A DNA stretch of 64,000 nucleotides from Cycas panzhihuaensis (Eukaryota > Cycadophyta): NCBI GenBank assembly GCA_023213395.1, contig CM041465.1:170135741-170199740 (forward strand), written 5' to 3'. Position 1 is the stretch's first letter. Each line of letters starts with the position of its first letter. Positions 46,872 through 60,778 of the stretch are shown here, piece by piece. Both the position numbers and the translations under genes were made by a program. Below the pieces are notes generated by a model. That model searched no databases. It was not told the DNA's origin and was given only the letters and a program-made list of their open reading frames with translations.

Positions 46872-49800
46872 TGGTAATCATACTAGGGAGTTATCTTTTA
46901 TCTTTGTTTTTATATCATTAGTCATATATTCTTATCCTATGGAGATCATGCTAACCTCCTAGTAAAGGAAGCCATTAAGGCTTCAAGGTCTTGCTCTAGA
47001 CTTTGAACCTCAACACTTGCATCCCACTCACAAAGTTTCATCAACCCATGTGGATCCTTCTAAGGAATAAGTATATGACACCTATTTGTATCTGCCTAAG
47101 GAATCTGATAGTTATATGAGGTACCCATTGAGCAAGGGTACTCTAAAATACATTCTTAGTTTGTTGGTAGTGCTCCCTTTCCTACCTCTTCTTCTATTTA
47201 AGAGGAGATTCCTCATGCTCAGATACCCTCATCCTACCTTGAGCTTGTTCTTACTAGAATTTCTTCTCCTATTCATATTCTAGGTTATTATGACCCTTTT
47301 AATCCTAAGACTTATACCATATCTACTTCTCCTCAATATTATTAGTTTGATCCACTTTGTGAGGAGTATGAGTCAATACAAGTTGAGCTATTTAGTACTC
47401 CAAAGGCAACTCAATCCCCTTTACCATCTCATCCTCCTACTTTAAGACCATCCTATTCTCCTCCTAAGGAAGTTGAGGATAATAGCTCAGTTCATTCAGA
47501 ACCTCATGTTTCATCTCACTTGCCACAAAACCAAAATTGTCCTCTTGTTACATCTTCTACACATGAGAAACCTCTTGAGTCATCCACTTAAAGGAATCTT
47601 ATTTCCTCTCATGTTCCTACTTCTCATTATGTGGGTCCATCAACTTCCATACTTAGACTAATTATTTCATATTATGGTAAGTTGACTTCTTCACATTATG
47701 TTGCTATTTCAACTCAACCTCAACAAGAAGTAGTTTCCCATAGAGTTATCTCTTAGAGTATTAAGCCCCTACCTTCTTCTCCTAGGTTATCTAACCTTGT
47801 TCCATAATTTAATCCCATTTCAAATACTCAAGCCTCCCATTTTTATACTTTGATTATTTAATCCCAAACTATTTAACCAATTAATCCTACTTCTTCATCT
47901 CATATTCCCAGGTCCTTTTCTCAACAAACCTTTATTCCATATTTTAATCTTATGTTCCCTAATATTCCTATACCTCAAACTAATTCAATGGTTAATCCAT
48001 TAGCTTGGTTTAACTCCACACAACCCCTTCTAGCTCACCTTACCTCTTATAAACAACAACCTACTACTTCTTCAATTCCTTATCTATTCTCCTTACCTTA
48101 ATGTTGAGGCCAAGGAAACCTTTCTTGGACTACATGAGATCCCATTTTCTATAAGAGGTCTTCTTATCTTCTATGCTTCTTTTTCTCCTAGAGCTTTCTA
48201 AGTTTTTGGGAGAGTCTTCTCAAGATCCAGCATCTCACATATAAGCATTTACACTGGCATGTACTGACTTCATACTGTATGATTATTTCATGATGCACTT
48301 GTTTCCTAAGTCACTATAAGGGGATGCTTTGAAGTTATTGTATCACCTTCCCTTTTCTTCCATCCTCTCTTTCCAACAACTAGTTGATTCCTTTATCAAT
48401 TATTTTGATGTGGCAAGACCATTTAAATCTAAAATCAAATCATCATTAGCCATCAAATAAAATCATGATGAATCTTCTCAAGATTTTGTAAGAATATTTC
48501 AAGAGTTCATATATGTCATTATCAATTAGATTCAAATCTTATTTTTGATATATTTACTAATGCTCTGAGGCCCCATGTTCATCTTAAGGTTCTTAAGTTA
48601 AACCCTCAAATATATGAGAAAGTTGTTGATAGGTGTCTTGCCTTGGAGGCCTTTAAAATCCAAGTAGGCATCAAGAATGTTGGTAAGTCAATTCCTTCTA
48701 AAGAATTAATTCAAGCATCTAAATCCACTTATTCAGAGCCAACCTATAACCACCTTACATCATCAATCAGATTATTAGAGCATGTAATCAATACTAAGTT
48801 ATGCATTGATGATACTTCTCCTCATATTCCTAGTCAACATGAAAAAGTAATTCATCTTATAAAAGGAAGAAAATATCAAGACCCTCCTATACCTTCTCCT
48901 CCTATGAGGAAGACTAAATGGTGCCCCTACAACCAAACTGATACACATGATAGGAGTCAATGTCGTGTCATCTAAGCAATGAACTAAAAGCTTACTACTC
49001 AAACTAATTAGGCTTCTAAGTCCTCTCAAGATCAATTAATCCATAAATATCCATTACCTTAGTAAAACGATAATAAAAATAAGGATAATTTAAAAGGTAA
49101 GGGAAAGCAAGTAGAAAATATCGAAGCTAAAAGTTCAAAACCTAATCAATCAAGAAAACTAGTTTATTCTTCTAATCCCATAATGAAGCATATCAATAAT
49201 CAAATTTTCCCACCTTCTAAAGGTGGAGAAACTAAAAGAACCATCAATATGGTTGAGACTACAAGGATTTCAGTTCCTTCTATCATCTGATGATTTGATG
49301 ACTAAAAATCTTAACTCTTTGCCACTAGTTTCCTCTCATTCCATTCCCTCTAGTTTGAAGGATTGATCATTTTTTTTGGTTGAAGAGTTAAAGACTATTC
49401 CGATTGGTATATCTGTTATTGACTTGTTGAAGTGTTGTCCTAAGCAATGACAACTTTTGTTTGATGTATTAGGAGTTCCTACTCCTATTGCTGCATCTAG
49501 TTCTATTATTCCCTTCAATTTAGTTAATTCTACTTAATTAAGTTAATCATGCTTCTAATGATATTCCTCTATATTATATTAAGATTATTAAGGATGGCAT
49601 AAATATTAGACATGTTATCATTGATGAGGGTTCATTAGTTAATGTTATCCCTCTTCACCTTGTAGATGATTTAGAGATCTTAGTGGTTGATCCTTATGAA
49701 TGGATTTGTTAGGATTATGATAAAAATCAAAAGATATCTCTTAGCCAAGTAACTATGTCTTTAACTTAGAAGGAAAGTAGTTTTCACTAAATTAATCATC

Positions 49801-50316
49801 ATTGACCTTGATTTGGAATATAATATCCTTCTAGGTAGATGTTGGATCACCCAAATGGCCACTATTTACTTCTCACCTTTTGGAAAACTTTGATTCAACC
49901 ATGAAGGTAAATTAAAAATTGTTAAATGCAAACCTAAACTAATCAAGCACTCTATACCTTTTATTGAAGTTGTTTTTGAACCTGGTGAGTCATCAAATTC
50001 TTCAAAATATTTCTTTCAATCTTTAGGTTTAGGATAATATTTCATTACTGAGACTCCCTCTTCTCTTCATGTAAAAGTCAAAGGCATTGATATGGCTGAG
50101 GTTGTCCCTTTTAAACTGGGTTTCCTTCCTTCATCCAATTATATTCACTTTACTCAAGCATCTCAATCTTCTACTCCCTCTCTTGAGGAAGAGAGACCTA
50201 ATATTAATCAATCTTATGAAAAACTTTCTATAGCTAGAGAAGTTGATTCTAATTTATCACTTTCAAATCAATATTATTTTACACAAGTATTACATCTACC
50301 TCTAGATAGAGGTATC
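46872..50316 (+). mobile_element. G3: Tat-like Ty3/gypsy element, 5' half
   Basis: The primer site TGGTAATCATACTAGGGAG (46872-46890) is homologous to those of G1 and G2. The gag core at 48290-48500 has HLFPKSL, GDALKLLYHLP and FQQLVDSFINYFDVARPF, near identical in pattern to G1. The knuckle WCPYNQTDTHDRSQC is at 48920-48965. Protease motifs are HVIIDEGSLVNVIPLHLV (about 49610-49665) and EYNILLGRCWITQM (about 49818). The element is interrupted at 50316 by C5 and resumes at 57737. Confidence 0.85.
50312..50316. other. Target-site duplication, left copy (GTATC)
   Basis: GTATC before the C5 LTR. The right copy at 57737-57741 reads GTGTC, one transition different. Confidence 0.75.
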
Positions 50317-50693
50317 TAAGAAAATCATCCAAGATCTTTAAATTATATACTACTAGCCAAATAATAAGCTATAATATCAAAATAATGTAATGAAAAAATA
50401 AAGGACAAGAGCAGAACTAAGATAATATGTCCATGGGTAAATTAGTCACTATGTGAGGCTCAATTTAGGTAGAGCTTCTACATATACTTCAAGATTATAT
50501 ATAAAAGAATGATACCAGGCTTAATTTATAAACAACCCATTAATATTTCAAGGATTACAATTAGCACATGTGGCAAACTTGAGTTGATTATATAATAAGA
50601 TTAAATTTACATTAAAGGTCACTTAAAGTTATACTATGCATAAAATAAACATAAATTTACATGAAATGAGGATGTTATTACAATGTTTTAACA
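50317..50693 (-). repeat. C5 3' LTR
   Basis: 377 bp, starting TAAGAAAATC (TG mutated to TA) and ending ATGTTTTAACA on the plus strand. The reverse polypurine tract TCCTCCCTTAATAG follows. Confidence 0.9.
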
Positions 50694-50719
50694 TCCTCCC
50701 TTAATAGCAACTTCATTTC

Positions 50720-52640
50720 TTCTAACACTAAGGGCATATCAAAATCACTCAAACTTATGTTTACCAAGTGTTTTAGTGAAGATGTCTACAACCTGATCCT
50801 TAATTAGTCAGTAGATGAGATCAACTTCTTCATTTTGAACACGCTCATAGATGAAGTAATGATGGACCTCAATGTATTTGGTTTTTGACATGGAATATAA
50901 GATTCTTCATCATATTCAATACTCTTTAATTATTTCAATAGAGGATGGTGGGTGCATGTTGTTGAACTCCAAGCTCAATAAGAATCTTTCTAAGGTAAAT
51001 CAACTTTATTATGGCATGGATAATTACTTTGTATTCTATTTTAGTGGAGGAATGGACAATATTTTACTACTTCTTATAACTCCATGAGATTACAATTAAG
51101 TTTATATCAAAATAATATCCTAAAGTTGAATGGTGAGTGTCCTAACAACTTTGTCCAATTAGCATCTATGTGCCCTTTCGTGATAGAGGAGTTAGTTTGG
51201 TTGTATTCAAGACCAAACTAATATGTGCCATAAATATGTTTGAGGATCCTAGTAGTGGATTTCTAATGTTGTGTGTTAGGTTGTGACATATACTTGGAGC
51301 AGATCCCTACTACATATGATATGTCTAGTCAAGTGTGGATGAGATAAATGAGGCTCCCAACTAACTACTAGTACAAAGTGGGATCAAAAGACTTTCCTTA
51401 TTTATCTTTGTTTGACTTGGTTCCTATCTCCATGGGAATTGACTCTAACTTGTATTATGTCATCCTAAATCTTTCCAGGAGCTCATTGACATATTTTGTT
51501 TGAGTTATGAAGATGTGTCATGGTTCTTGCCAAACTTTAATTTCAAAGAAGTAATGGAGCAACCCAAGATCAGTCATCTCAAAGTTGCTTTTCAATTCTA
51601 ACTGAAGCCAAGTAATGCCATCAATATAGTTGCTAGTGATTGTAAGATCATCCACATAAAGAATAATAATTATGATCAAGTTATCTCTAACCTAAATGTA
51701 CATGTCTAGGTAAGAGGGTGAATGATTGAATCTATGCTATGTGATAATGGCATTAAATTTTATATATGAAGCATGTAGTGCCTACTTGAGTCTATATAGG
51801 GCTTTCTTGAGTTTATAAACTAAGAGTTCTTAGCCTAGAACAACATAGTTTAGGGGTTGTTTCAATAAAACCTCTTCTTTGAGCTCTCCATTGAGAAAAA
51901 CACTCTTCATATCCATTTGGTAAACATGCTCATTGAATTGGGCTATTAGTGACATAACCAAATGGAATGTGGTCATGTTGATTGTCAGTGCAAAGGTCTC
52001 ATCATAGTCAATCCCCTCCTATTATTTGAAACCTTTTACTATAAGGTGAGCTTTGTGATATTTGATGGTACCATTTACATGGAATTTTATCTTATATAAC
52101 CATATGTAATTAATTTCCTTTTTCCTAAGTGGCAATTTTGTTAGCTCCCAAGTGTTATTTTTTATAATGGACTTCAACCCTTCATCCACAACTACTTTCT
52201 ATGTTTGGTCTTTGATTGCCTCCTCAAACATAAAAGGCTTAGGTGTTTCAAGGATACGTGCTATTAAGGTAAAATTTATGGAGTGTATCACTTTTTAAGG
52301 CCTTTTGGTAACTATGGGAGGAGGAGGAGTATCCTTTAATAGTTGTTATGCCTACTTATGAGGTGGCTAAATGCTAGTAGCCTCCACCTGAAGGTCATCA
52401 ACTAAAATAGGTGGCAAGGTTGTACTTACTTATGTTGTTGATGTGGAGGCTACTGGAATTGATGGACCTAAAGTGTAGGAGGAGGCTAGTATTGGTGGCT
52501 TTAAAATTTATTAAAGAGGCACTTGTGATGCACTGACTTCATCTGATGTTATAAATTGAGTTTAAAGTAGAGTCAAGTCTTGTGTATCCTTTATAAATAT
52601 TATATTCTAAGTTGTGTAGGATTGGTTCCAAATAGTGTTA
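50720..52640 (-). pseudogene. C5 RT, RNase H and integrase-RT linker
   Basis: The catalytic YVDDL of RT is intact at 51644-51658, followed by LELKSNFEMTDLGLLHYF. The RNase H tail reads DIFTKTLGKHKFE near 50790, and the last codons overlap the polypurine tract. The linker at 52280-52600 is acidic and poorly conserved. Many stops. Confidence 0.8.
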
Positions 52641-55400
52641 AATACTTTGTAAGCTTTTCAACTATGTACATAGCCAAGGAAAATGCATTTTAGGCTCTTA
52701 TCATCAAGCTTCTTTCTATTCTCTTTTAGAACAAGTTTATATGCTATGCATCTAAAAATCCTCAAGTGTGTAATAATTGGTTTCTATCCTGACCAAGCTT
52801 CCTCAAGAGTAATATTCCTAACTGTAACTATAGGACTTATGTTGATTAGGTATGTAACTGTGGAAATTACATCAACCCAAAATTTGGTAGTAAGATTGGT
52901 GATACTAAGCATAGCTTTTCCTTTGTTCACTAATGTTTGGTTCATCCTTTTAGCTATATTATTTTGTTATGGTATACAAGGTGCTAAAAATTAGTGGTAG
53001 ATGTCATGTAACTTGTAAAAGTTGTTGAATTAATTAGAGATATATTCACCACCATTATTTGTTCTAAGGATCTTGATTGTCATACTACTTTTATTCTCAA
53101 TAGAAGCTTTGAACTATTTGAATTTATCTACGACTTGGTACTTGTTTCTAAGGAAGTAGACCCACACTTTCATTAAGAAGTCATCTATATATGTGATGAA
53201 ATATAAGCTCCCATTGAGTGATTGGATTAATATGGGCCAATAAAAATTTGCATGGACTAACTCTAATGATGCTTGGGCTCTTCGTGAATTCTTGGAAGGG
53301 GAGTTTTCTCTTTATTGCATTCCTTTTAATCATGTCTTATATATGTTATTATATCTTTTAACTTTGGGTACTCCATGTACCATTTGAAGCCTAGATATAA
53401 GGTTCAATCTTTACATATTTAAATGACTAAGGCATTGATGCCACAATTAGTCTTTGGAGCTATTTCAGGTGACAATGTCATTTGAATATAAGCATTCACC
53501 TAGTTCCTAGATATAAGAGGACTCTTCAACAAGTACATCTTTCCCCTTATCAAGTTGAGTTGTAATGGGCATTGAGTAGGATTCATTTTATTGAGTAGTA
53601 GTAAAGGGGACACTATCCAACCTGTATGAACCACCATCTTTATGTCTTATGGCCATAAGTTTATTAATTGTATGATCTATAATTTTACAAATGCTCTCAC
53701 TAAAGAGGACATCTAGATTTTACTTATCTATCTGGCTAAAAGAGAATAGGTTCATCTTCATTCCTAGAATAAGGAACACATTATTGGTATGGTGTTTGAT
53801 ATTAGAATCTTTTAATGCTATTAGATCCCTAACAATTTTGGTTACATCATATGTTAAATTATCACCAAATGTGAATGTTTAGGTGCTTATTGGGTAGGTC
53901 TCTTCTAACATATTTTATGAACCGGTCATATGTCTACTTACACCTGAATCAAGGAGCCAAGATTTTTTATCAAGTTAAGAAGATAAAGCTAGAAAGAATA
54001 GATTGTAGTAGGAGGAATCCTAGTTGTATCCTATATTACATCCTTATTATTAAATATTTTACCAATTCCTTTAATTTCTATTGGGGAGTCAGTGTATATT
54101 CTATAGCCTTTAGCTTTGAGTAGGTCTTAGATTCTTATTTTATTGGTATAATTAGCCTTGTAGTTGAAATGATGGCCTTCATTATAGATAGAAAAAGCCT
54201 CCTTACTATGAAATAGGGCTAACTTGTTAGTAATAAAGGGCTCCTCATGGAGGGTATGGTCCTCCTTGTTGATATGTTTGCCTTTGTTATTAGTATCTTA
54301 GTCCATCTTGTTAATAAGAGGGTGCTTCCTATTGATACAATAGGGTTGTTGATTGATAATATGGGGCAACTTATTGCAAGCTAGGACCATAAGATTAGAT
54401 CCATTGATTTTACAAGAGTTGTAAATCAACTTGATGTATTCTACATTCAATAATGAGGTGTCCAATTTTTTCATAGTAAAGGCAGGTAATATTTGGTCTA
54501 CTCTATTGGTTCTTTTGTGATTAAGACTATGTTTATTGCTGGGGCTGCTGACTTAGATTAGAAGAGGTGCCAACTGGATGTTGCTTTTGTTGAGTTAGCT
54601 ACTGATGTGGATCTCAAGAGATGGTGAAAGAGTCTAATTATTTAGCTAGATTATGGTGCTAACTAGGCTAATGAGCTACTATGTTAACGGTCTTACCTTT
54701 TTTTAAATTATGGGCTGCAAAGGCAAAGGTCGAGTCAAATGTAAGTGTAATCCTAAGTTGGTTGAGTATATTCTCTTCTCATAGTAAGAGCCCCTCAAAG
54801 GTTATAAAGTGTATTTTTGAATAATTGTCATAAAGTTTAGAGACAAAGGAATTATATTTATAGGTAAAATGTTTAGAATACTAGATATAGAGATCATGGT
54901 CTGAAGGTGGATCACCCTGAATTACCAACTAGTTCCTAATGGATTTCACTTCAGTCAAGTAGGTTATAATAATTCCTATAAAAGGTATGGAAAATAGACG
55001 ACCTTTAAGGGTTAAGGATCTAGACCCATCCTTTCTCTCACAGAGGGCACAAAAAATAGTCCATGCCTTAAGAGAAGTTTAGACTCTTTTGATATTTTGG
55101 TCTACTTAGTTTTTAATAGCCAAGTGGAGGAAGGATAAAATAGTATTATCCTTAGCTTTGAAGTTAGCTAAGGCTATAGAATCAGGAGGAATTAAGGTAT
55201 TAGGGTTATTAAGGTCTTGTTCAGACCTAGGTATGGGTATGTCTCCATTTATATAGGCCCAAAATTCATTTATGATAAGTAAATTTTTAACTTATATTTT
55301 TGATAGGATGAAATTGTTAATGCCATTAAGTTTAATATTGTTGGATAATAGTGTTTATGATACCATTTTTTTTCTAAGATTTTGTTTTGTTTTGTGTATT
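52640..55400 (-). pseudogene. C5 gag, protease and integrase
   Basis: Gag runs from about 55300 down, with the knuckle CLYYEKIGHLIIEC near 54480, whose second Cys is Tyr. The protease keeps DSG (LLDSGVSRHMTGS near 53945). Integrase shows ILRTNNGGEYISN near 53055, with the catalytic Asp as Asn, and IAKRMNQT near 52950, with Lys in place of the catalytic Glu. No open frame exceeds about 100 codons. Confidence 0.8.
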
Positions 55401-57333
55401 TAATGTTTATGTAGTTATATATTAATCTACCTAAGGGTCTACTAATCTAGAATTCTAAGTCTCAAGGGTCTCTAAAAAAGTTCTCGATTACTATTATGTC
55501 TAGTGGTACCTACCCATAAGTGGAAAATTAGGGACCCTATATACTAGTATATGAGATCAAGTATCTATATATCTTAGTACATGGGCTATAATAAAGGTTG
55601 AAGACCCCTTGATTTATTTCTCTACCTATATTAGACTTATGCCTAGTGACAAATCTAGTGGGGAGAACTTGACTAATTAAGGTGCTCACCCCCTACAGGT
55701 CTAACCTTGCCTCCAAACTCTAATGGTAAGGTTTACTCCTCAACCTACCACTGATTGTACCTTACAACCAATGATTTTCTTAACAAATTAGAGTACACCA
55801 ATATCATGTATGGGGTGGTAACTTTAGTGGTCCTAATTATTCCCCTTGCAAGGTTAGAATAAGAGTGATCAATCAGGGTGTTATCTTTTTTAATATGAGA
55901 ATACTAATTTTATGGTATGAGTTATTACATAAAAAATATTTTTTTTAAGAAAAATAATTAAAATATAAGATGAAAATAAAGGAGATTAAAAGACAATGAT
56001 GGGTTTAGAATGCTCTTTGATTAGGCATGCATAAGAGAAAGTCATATCAATCTTCTAAGAGCAACACCTATAAAAAACCAACACCATGAACTTTATTAGC
56101 CTCAAAAAATAGAATAAGATAGTTGATTAAAGATTATCAATAGCATAAAGTAGAAAAAGAGCTTTTGAAAAATTGAAATATGCCTTTAAAAAGTGAGAAA
56201 AAGGCTTGAAGATGGTCTAACACCAAGCTCTACTTTAGTAGCTCATAACTTTAGCAAAATAGCTTTAAAATTAGCTCAGTCTAATTTGAAGTTATAGATC
56301 TCTAAATCCTATTTTTAGTAGTCCAAACGGTTTAGAAATTAGATTGCCAATTGTAAAGTTATGGCTAAAATAGTGGAGGTGCCTTGTTATAAGAAAAAAC
56401 TTAAGAGAGATGAGCTTAAGCCCCTTCAAAAATTAGCCCTCGGTCACCTGCAAACTATATAAGATCACTCAATGATGTAGCTAGGGGGATTATGGACTTG
56501 AAATATTATCAAATACAATATAAACGTTTTGATTGCGTAAAATATTACAAAATAACATAAAGACTTTTGAAGTCCTCCCCTTTTGACAAAGATAAAGGTC
56601 ATATGAATGATAAAAGAGACCAAATAAAGGGGCTAGCTATTGAATTTCAAGTGAATGTTAAATATACTTTGATTTCAAGTTATTAAAGTTAAATCTCAAT
56701 AAAAAATATAAATTTTTTTGAAGAAAAATTCACCGTGGAGTTGTAGAGCCTGTGCATGATAATATGCAAGTTATAGGAGGAACGAGAGGTAAATCACATA
56801 CTAAATTAGACATGGTATAATTTAAGATCAATGGAGGGGTTATCCAGAAGGCAAAGGAAGCTAATAGAGGTAGGTCTTATGAAAAATAAGCTCTAGACAA
56901 TTAGAAATAAGCTACAGAAAGCAAGGGGGTTATGTGAGCCAAATAGGCTAGAAACAAGCTTTGAACTACAAGAAACTCCCTTGAATGGACTCCTATAGCT
57001 TAAGAGTAAGGCTAGATCACTACTAGAGAGGAAAATATATCTTCAAAATGTAGATTCATCATGATCTAGGGTTGGAATGGCTTGGAAATAGGCCTTTTCA
57101 CTATTATTTGCTAAAAAATGAAATCCTAACTATGTATGGTTGTAAACAAACTGAGTATCAATAGTTTGGGGCTAATATATGCTAAGAATGGCCTATACTT
57201 TATATTAATACTACAGTATGCAATAATACTTAAGTTAAAACTAAAGAAATAAGTAAAAATAAGATGTCATTATAAGGGAACGAGCTTCCATTTTTTAATA
57301 TTTGCCAAAAAATCTTCAAATCAGAGTGTATGC
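55401..57333 (-). other. C5 leader region, no gene seen
   Basis: About 1.9 kb between the primer site and gag on the minus strand. It is A-rich with no recognisable domain. A long leader parallels the 2 kb leader of C3. Confidence 0.5.
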
Positions 57334-57347
57334 AAGCTTTGATGCCA
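57334..57347 (-). other. C5 primer-binding site
   Basis: Minus-strand TGGCATCAAAGCTTG, one or two transitions from the Met-type site TGGTATCAGAGC, directly next to the LTR. Confidence 0.8.
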
Positions 57348-57736
57348 TGAGAAAATCATACAAGATCTATAAACTATGCACTACTAACTAAATAACAAGC
57401 TATAATATCAAAATAATGTAATGGATAAGTAAAAGACAAGAGCAGAACTGAGATAAAATATTCATAGGCAAATTAATCACCACGTGAGCCTCAATTTGGG
57501 TAGAGCTTTTGCATATACTTCAAGATTATGTATAAAAGAATGATGTAGGGCTTAACCTATAAGCAACCCTTTAATATTTTGAGGATTACAATTGGCCGAC
57601 TAACTTGTACATGCAGCAGACCTAACCTGATTATACAATAAGGTTAAATTTACATTAAGGGTCACCTAAAGTTATAATGTGTATAAAATAAACATAAATT
57701 TACATGAAATAAAGATTCTATTACAATGTTTTAATA
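57348..57736 (-). repeat. C5 5' LTR
   Basis: 389 bp, TGAGAAAATC...ATGTTTTAATA, homologous to 50317-50693 throughout. Confidence 0.9.
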
Positions 57737-60700
57737 GTGTCTTGGTTTCTATTGATACAACCACTTCTCTATCTAAACGAACAATTTTGTCTTTAGATGT
57801 TATACCTCCATTTACGACAACCATTCTTCTTCAGTCTCATTTCCTTATCATGTGGCTTAATTGATATGAAAGGAAGCTTCTTCTATATAGACCTCCAAAT
57901 TTAATATCTGAAGATGCGATGGCCTTATCATTTATTTCATCTAAAATAGTTCAAATTCTAACCAATAGAGTATGAGAAGTTAATATGGTTTTGATTATTT
58001 TCTTTTCTCCTTATAACTCTATTGATAATTTTTAATCACCTCTTATTCTGGTGCTTCCCTTTGGTTATGACCTTTCTTTCGACTAGAAAGAGTTCAAATA
58101 AATTTCTACTTCAATTTGGGAATTTGTAGATTAGCCTTTTCCATTAGATCAAGTTCCTTCGATTATTGAGTTTTTACCAACTCATAATCATTCTTCATTT
58201 GATAACTCCCAAATTGTTGAGTCATCACATCACTCTTATGACCAATCAAAAAATATAATTCTCATCAATATCTTCTACTTAAATCATTTTAATAATGACA
58301 AATAAATTCTTGAGCATATAGATTGATCCATATCTAGTCTTCCTTTTCATCATCGTAAACTAGGTTTTACAAAAGTAATACATCCATATTCACTGCTAGC
58401 TACTCATTCTTAATCTAAGGATTCAGTTTCTCTAGTAAAGCTTGCTCCTTCTCATTTTAAAGAAGGAAATTCCATTCTCATAAGAAAGATGGTTGATATT
58501 GATTTAGAGTTAAGAGATACTCTAAAGATCATTAAAGTTAGGGCTAATTGTTTCCCTAAAGATATCTCCTAGTTTAAACATCTCTTTCGAGAGTTCAATT
58601 CTATCTTTGCATAGGACTATAACAACATGTAGGGTCTTTATCCTGATATTATTGAGCATAATATCACTACTATTCCTAGAACCAAGCTTAAGCATAAAAA
58701 ATAAAGACCTATGCATCTTTATCTATCTACCACAATTAAACAAAAAGTTGAAAATTTGTTAAAAGCTTGATTCATCAAAAGTGTGGACTACTCCTAATGC
58801 ATTTCAAATATAATTCTAGTTACCAAGAAGAATGGATGTATCATAATATATATTAATTTTTGAGATATCAATGATGCTTATCCCAAAGAAAATTTCTAAT
58901 TACCAAGAAGAATGGATCTATCATAGTATGCATTAATTTATAAGATATTAGTGATGCTTATCCCAAATATAATTCTTTTCTTCCTTTCCTAGATCAAATT
59001 TAGGACCAAATGATAGGTTTTGAAGTCACGTCTCTCATGGATGGTTTCTCTAGATATAATCAAATTCATATTTGATTCCAAGATCATCATAAAACTACTT
59101 TTACCACTTCTTGGGGGATTTTTATCTATAAATTCATGCCTTTTGAATTAAAGAATGCTAAAGCTATATACCAATGAGATATGGTGTTTATTTTCCATGA
59201 TTTAATTAGTAACATCATTGTAATATATTTAGATGATATGCTTGCCCTCTCCTGTCGACGATAAGATTATATTCATGATTTAAGAATAATCTTTGAGAAA
59301 TGTCAAAAATATCATCTATGTTTAAACCCTACAAAATGTGTTTTTGTAGTTACTTCTAATAAGATGTCAGGAAATATTATTTCCCATGATGGAATTAGAG
59401 TTGATCCTAATAACGTTAAGGTAATTATTGAAATGCCTCCTCCAAAAACTCAAAAGCAAGTCAAATCTTTCTTGAGAAGACTTGGTTTTCTTAGATGTTT
59501 TATTACCAATTTTGCTTTAGATGCTAAGCCTCTTACCAATATCCTAAAGAAAGAAGTTTTCCTTGAATGGACTTTAGAAGCTCAAGAGTCCTTTGATAAG
59601 TTGAAGTAAGCATTAGTTACTACTCTTGTTCTTGCTCCTCCTACTTTTAACAAACCTTTCATATTGTATACCTCTTCCACTAAAGAGTTGTTGGCTAGTA
59701 TGTTAGTACAAGAAGATGATTTTAATAGAGAGTAGGCTATTTACTTCATTAGTATAACATTAGTTGCTATAGAGCTCCATTATCCTCCTATGGAAAGATA
59801 GTGTCTCTCTCTAGTTTTTATCACTAAGAAGTTACATCATTATCTCCTCAGTAATATAATCTTTTTTATTATTTAGTTTGATCCTATTAGACACCCTTTG
59901 ACTAAAATAGACCTTACTAAATGATAGGTAAATGGTCATTATTATTACAAGAGTTTTGACTTCTAGATAGTTAATTAGAAGTCAAAGAAAGGAATAGTTA
60001 TTGTTGAGATGATGGCTAACACTCCACTACCAAATCATCATAATCTAGTTGTGAATGATATATTTCTATATGAACACATCCTCTAGATCTAAGCTATCTC
60101 TTCAAAAGATCCTTGGTATGGACAAATTAAGTCTTATTTGTAAGATCAAACCCTCCCTTCTTCACCCACTTTGAAGAAGAGAAAAAGAATTCAATCTTCT
60201 ACTCGATAATATCTATTACTTAATGATGCTCTATATAAATTTTCCTTCAATGGAGTTCTATTAAGGTGCCTTTGTCTTAATGACGCTCTTTCTACCTTAT
60301 CAAAATGTCATGATGGAATATGTAGAAGTCACTTTAGTGGTCAATCTACTACTCAATGTATCCTCTGTATGGGATATTACTAGTTATCACTATTTAAAGA
60401 TGCTTATGCTTATATTCGAAAATATGAGAAATGCCAATCAAATGCTACATTAATTTATAAACCCACTCAAGAGTTAAAATCTATGGTTTCTCCTTGGCCC
60501 TTCTCTCAATAGACTTTAGATCTCATTGGAAAAATTTAACCTACATCATCTAATAGCCATAAATTTATTATCACTACAATGGAATATTTTACCAAATAGA
60601 GTGAGGCCATTCCATTAGTATTAGCCACGGGAAAGATTATTGCAACTTTCATTTTATAATAAATTATTTGTAGATTTGGGGTACCTGATATTATTATTAA

Positions 60701-60778
60701 ATAATGGTTCTTCCTTTTGTAATCCTTATGTTAGTGAACTATGTGATAAATTCCATATTATACATAGATTATTAGCCC
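57737..60778 (+). mobile_element. G3: Tat-like element, 3' half (pre-RT, RT, RNase H, integrase part)
   Basis: It resumes in frame after C5. RT spans about 58700-59610, with an 80 bp duplication at 58821-58980. The open 81-codon part 59364-59609 has NVKVIIEMPPPKTQKQVKSF and FLRCFITNFALDAKPLTNIL, matching G2. RNase H (59610-60000) shows FILYTSSTKELLASMLVQEDD. Integrase has its zinc region (HDGICRSHFSG, YEKCQ, about 60310-60440) and first Asp (TLDLIGKI), then breaks off after FGVPDIIIK at an LTR. The 3' end and LTR are missing. Confidence 0.85.

Larger units (their letters stand above)
50317..57736 (-). mobile_element. C5: full-length Ty1/copia element, inserted in G3
   Basis: A 7420 bp element with LTRs at 50317-50693 and 57348-57736, a minus-strand primer site at 57347-57334, gag, protease, integrase, RT, RNase H, a polypurine tract and a 5 bp target duplication with one mismatch. 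The LTRs differ at roughly one position in seven by eye, so it is much older than C3. Removing C5 and one target copy makes the G3 reading frame continuous (PLDRGI followed by LVSIDTTTS). Confidence 0.9.
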
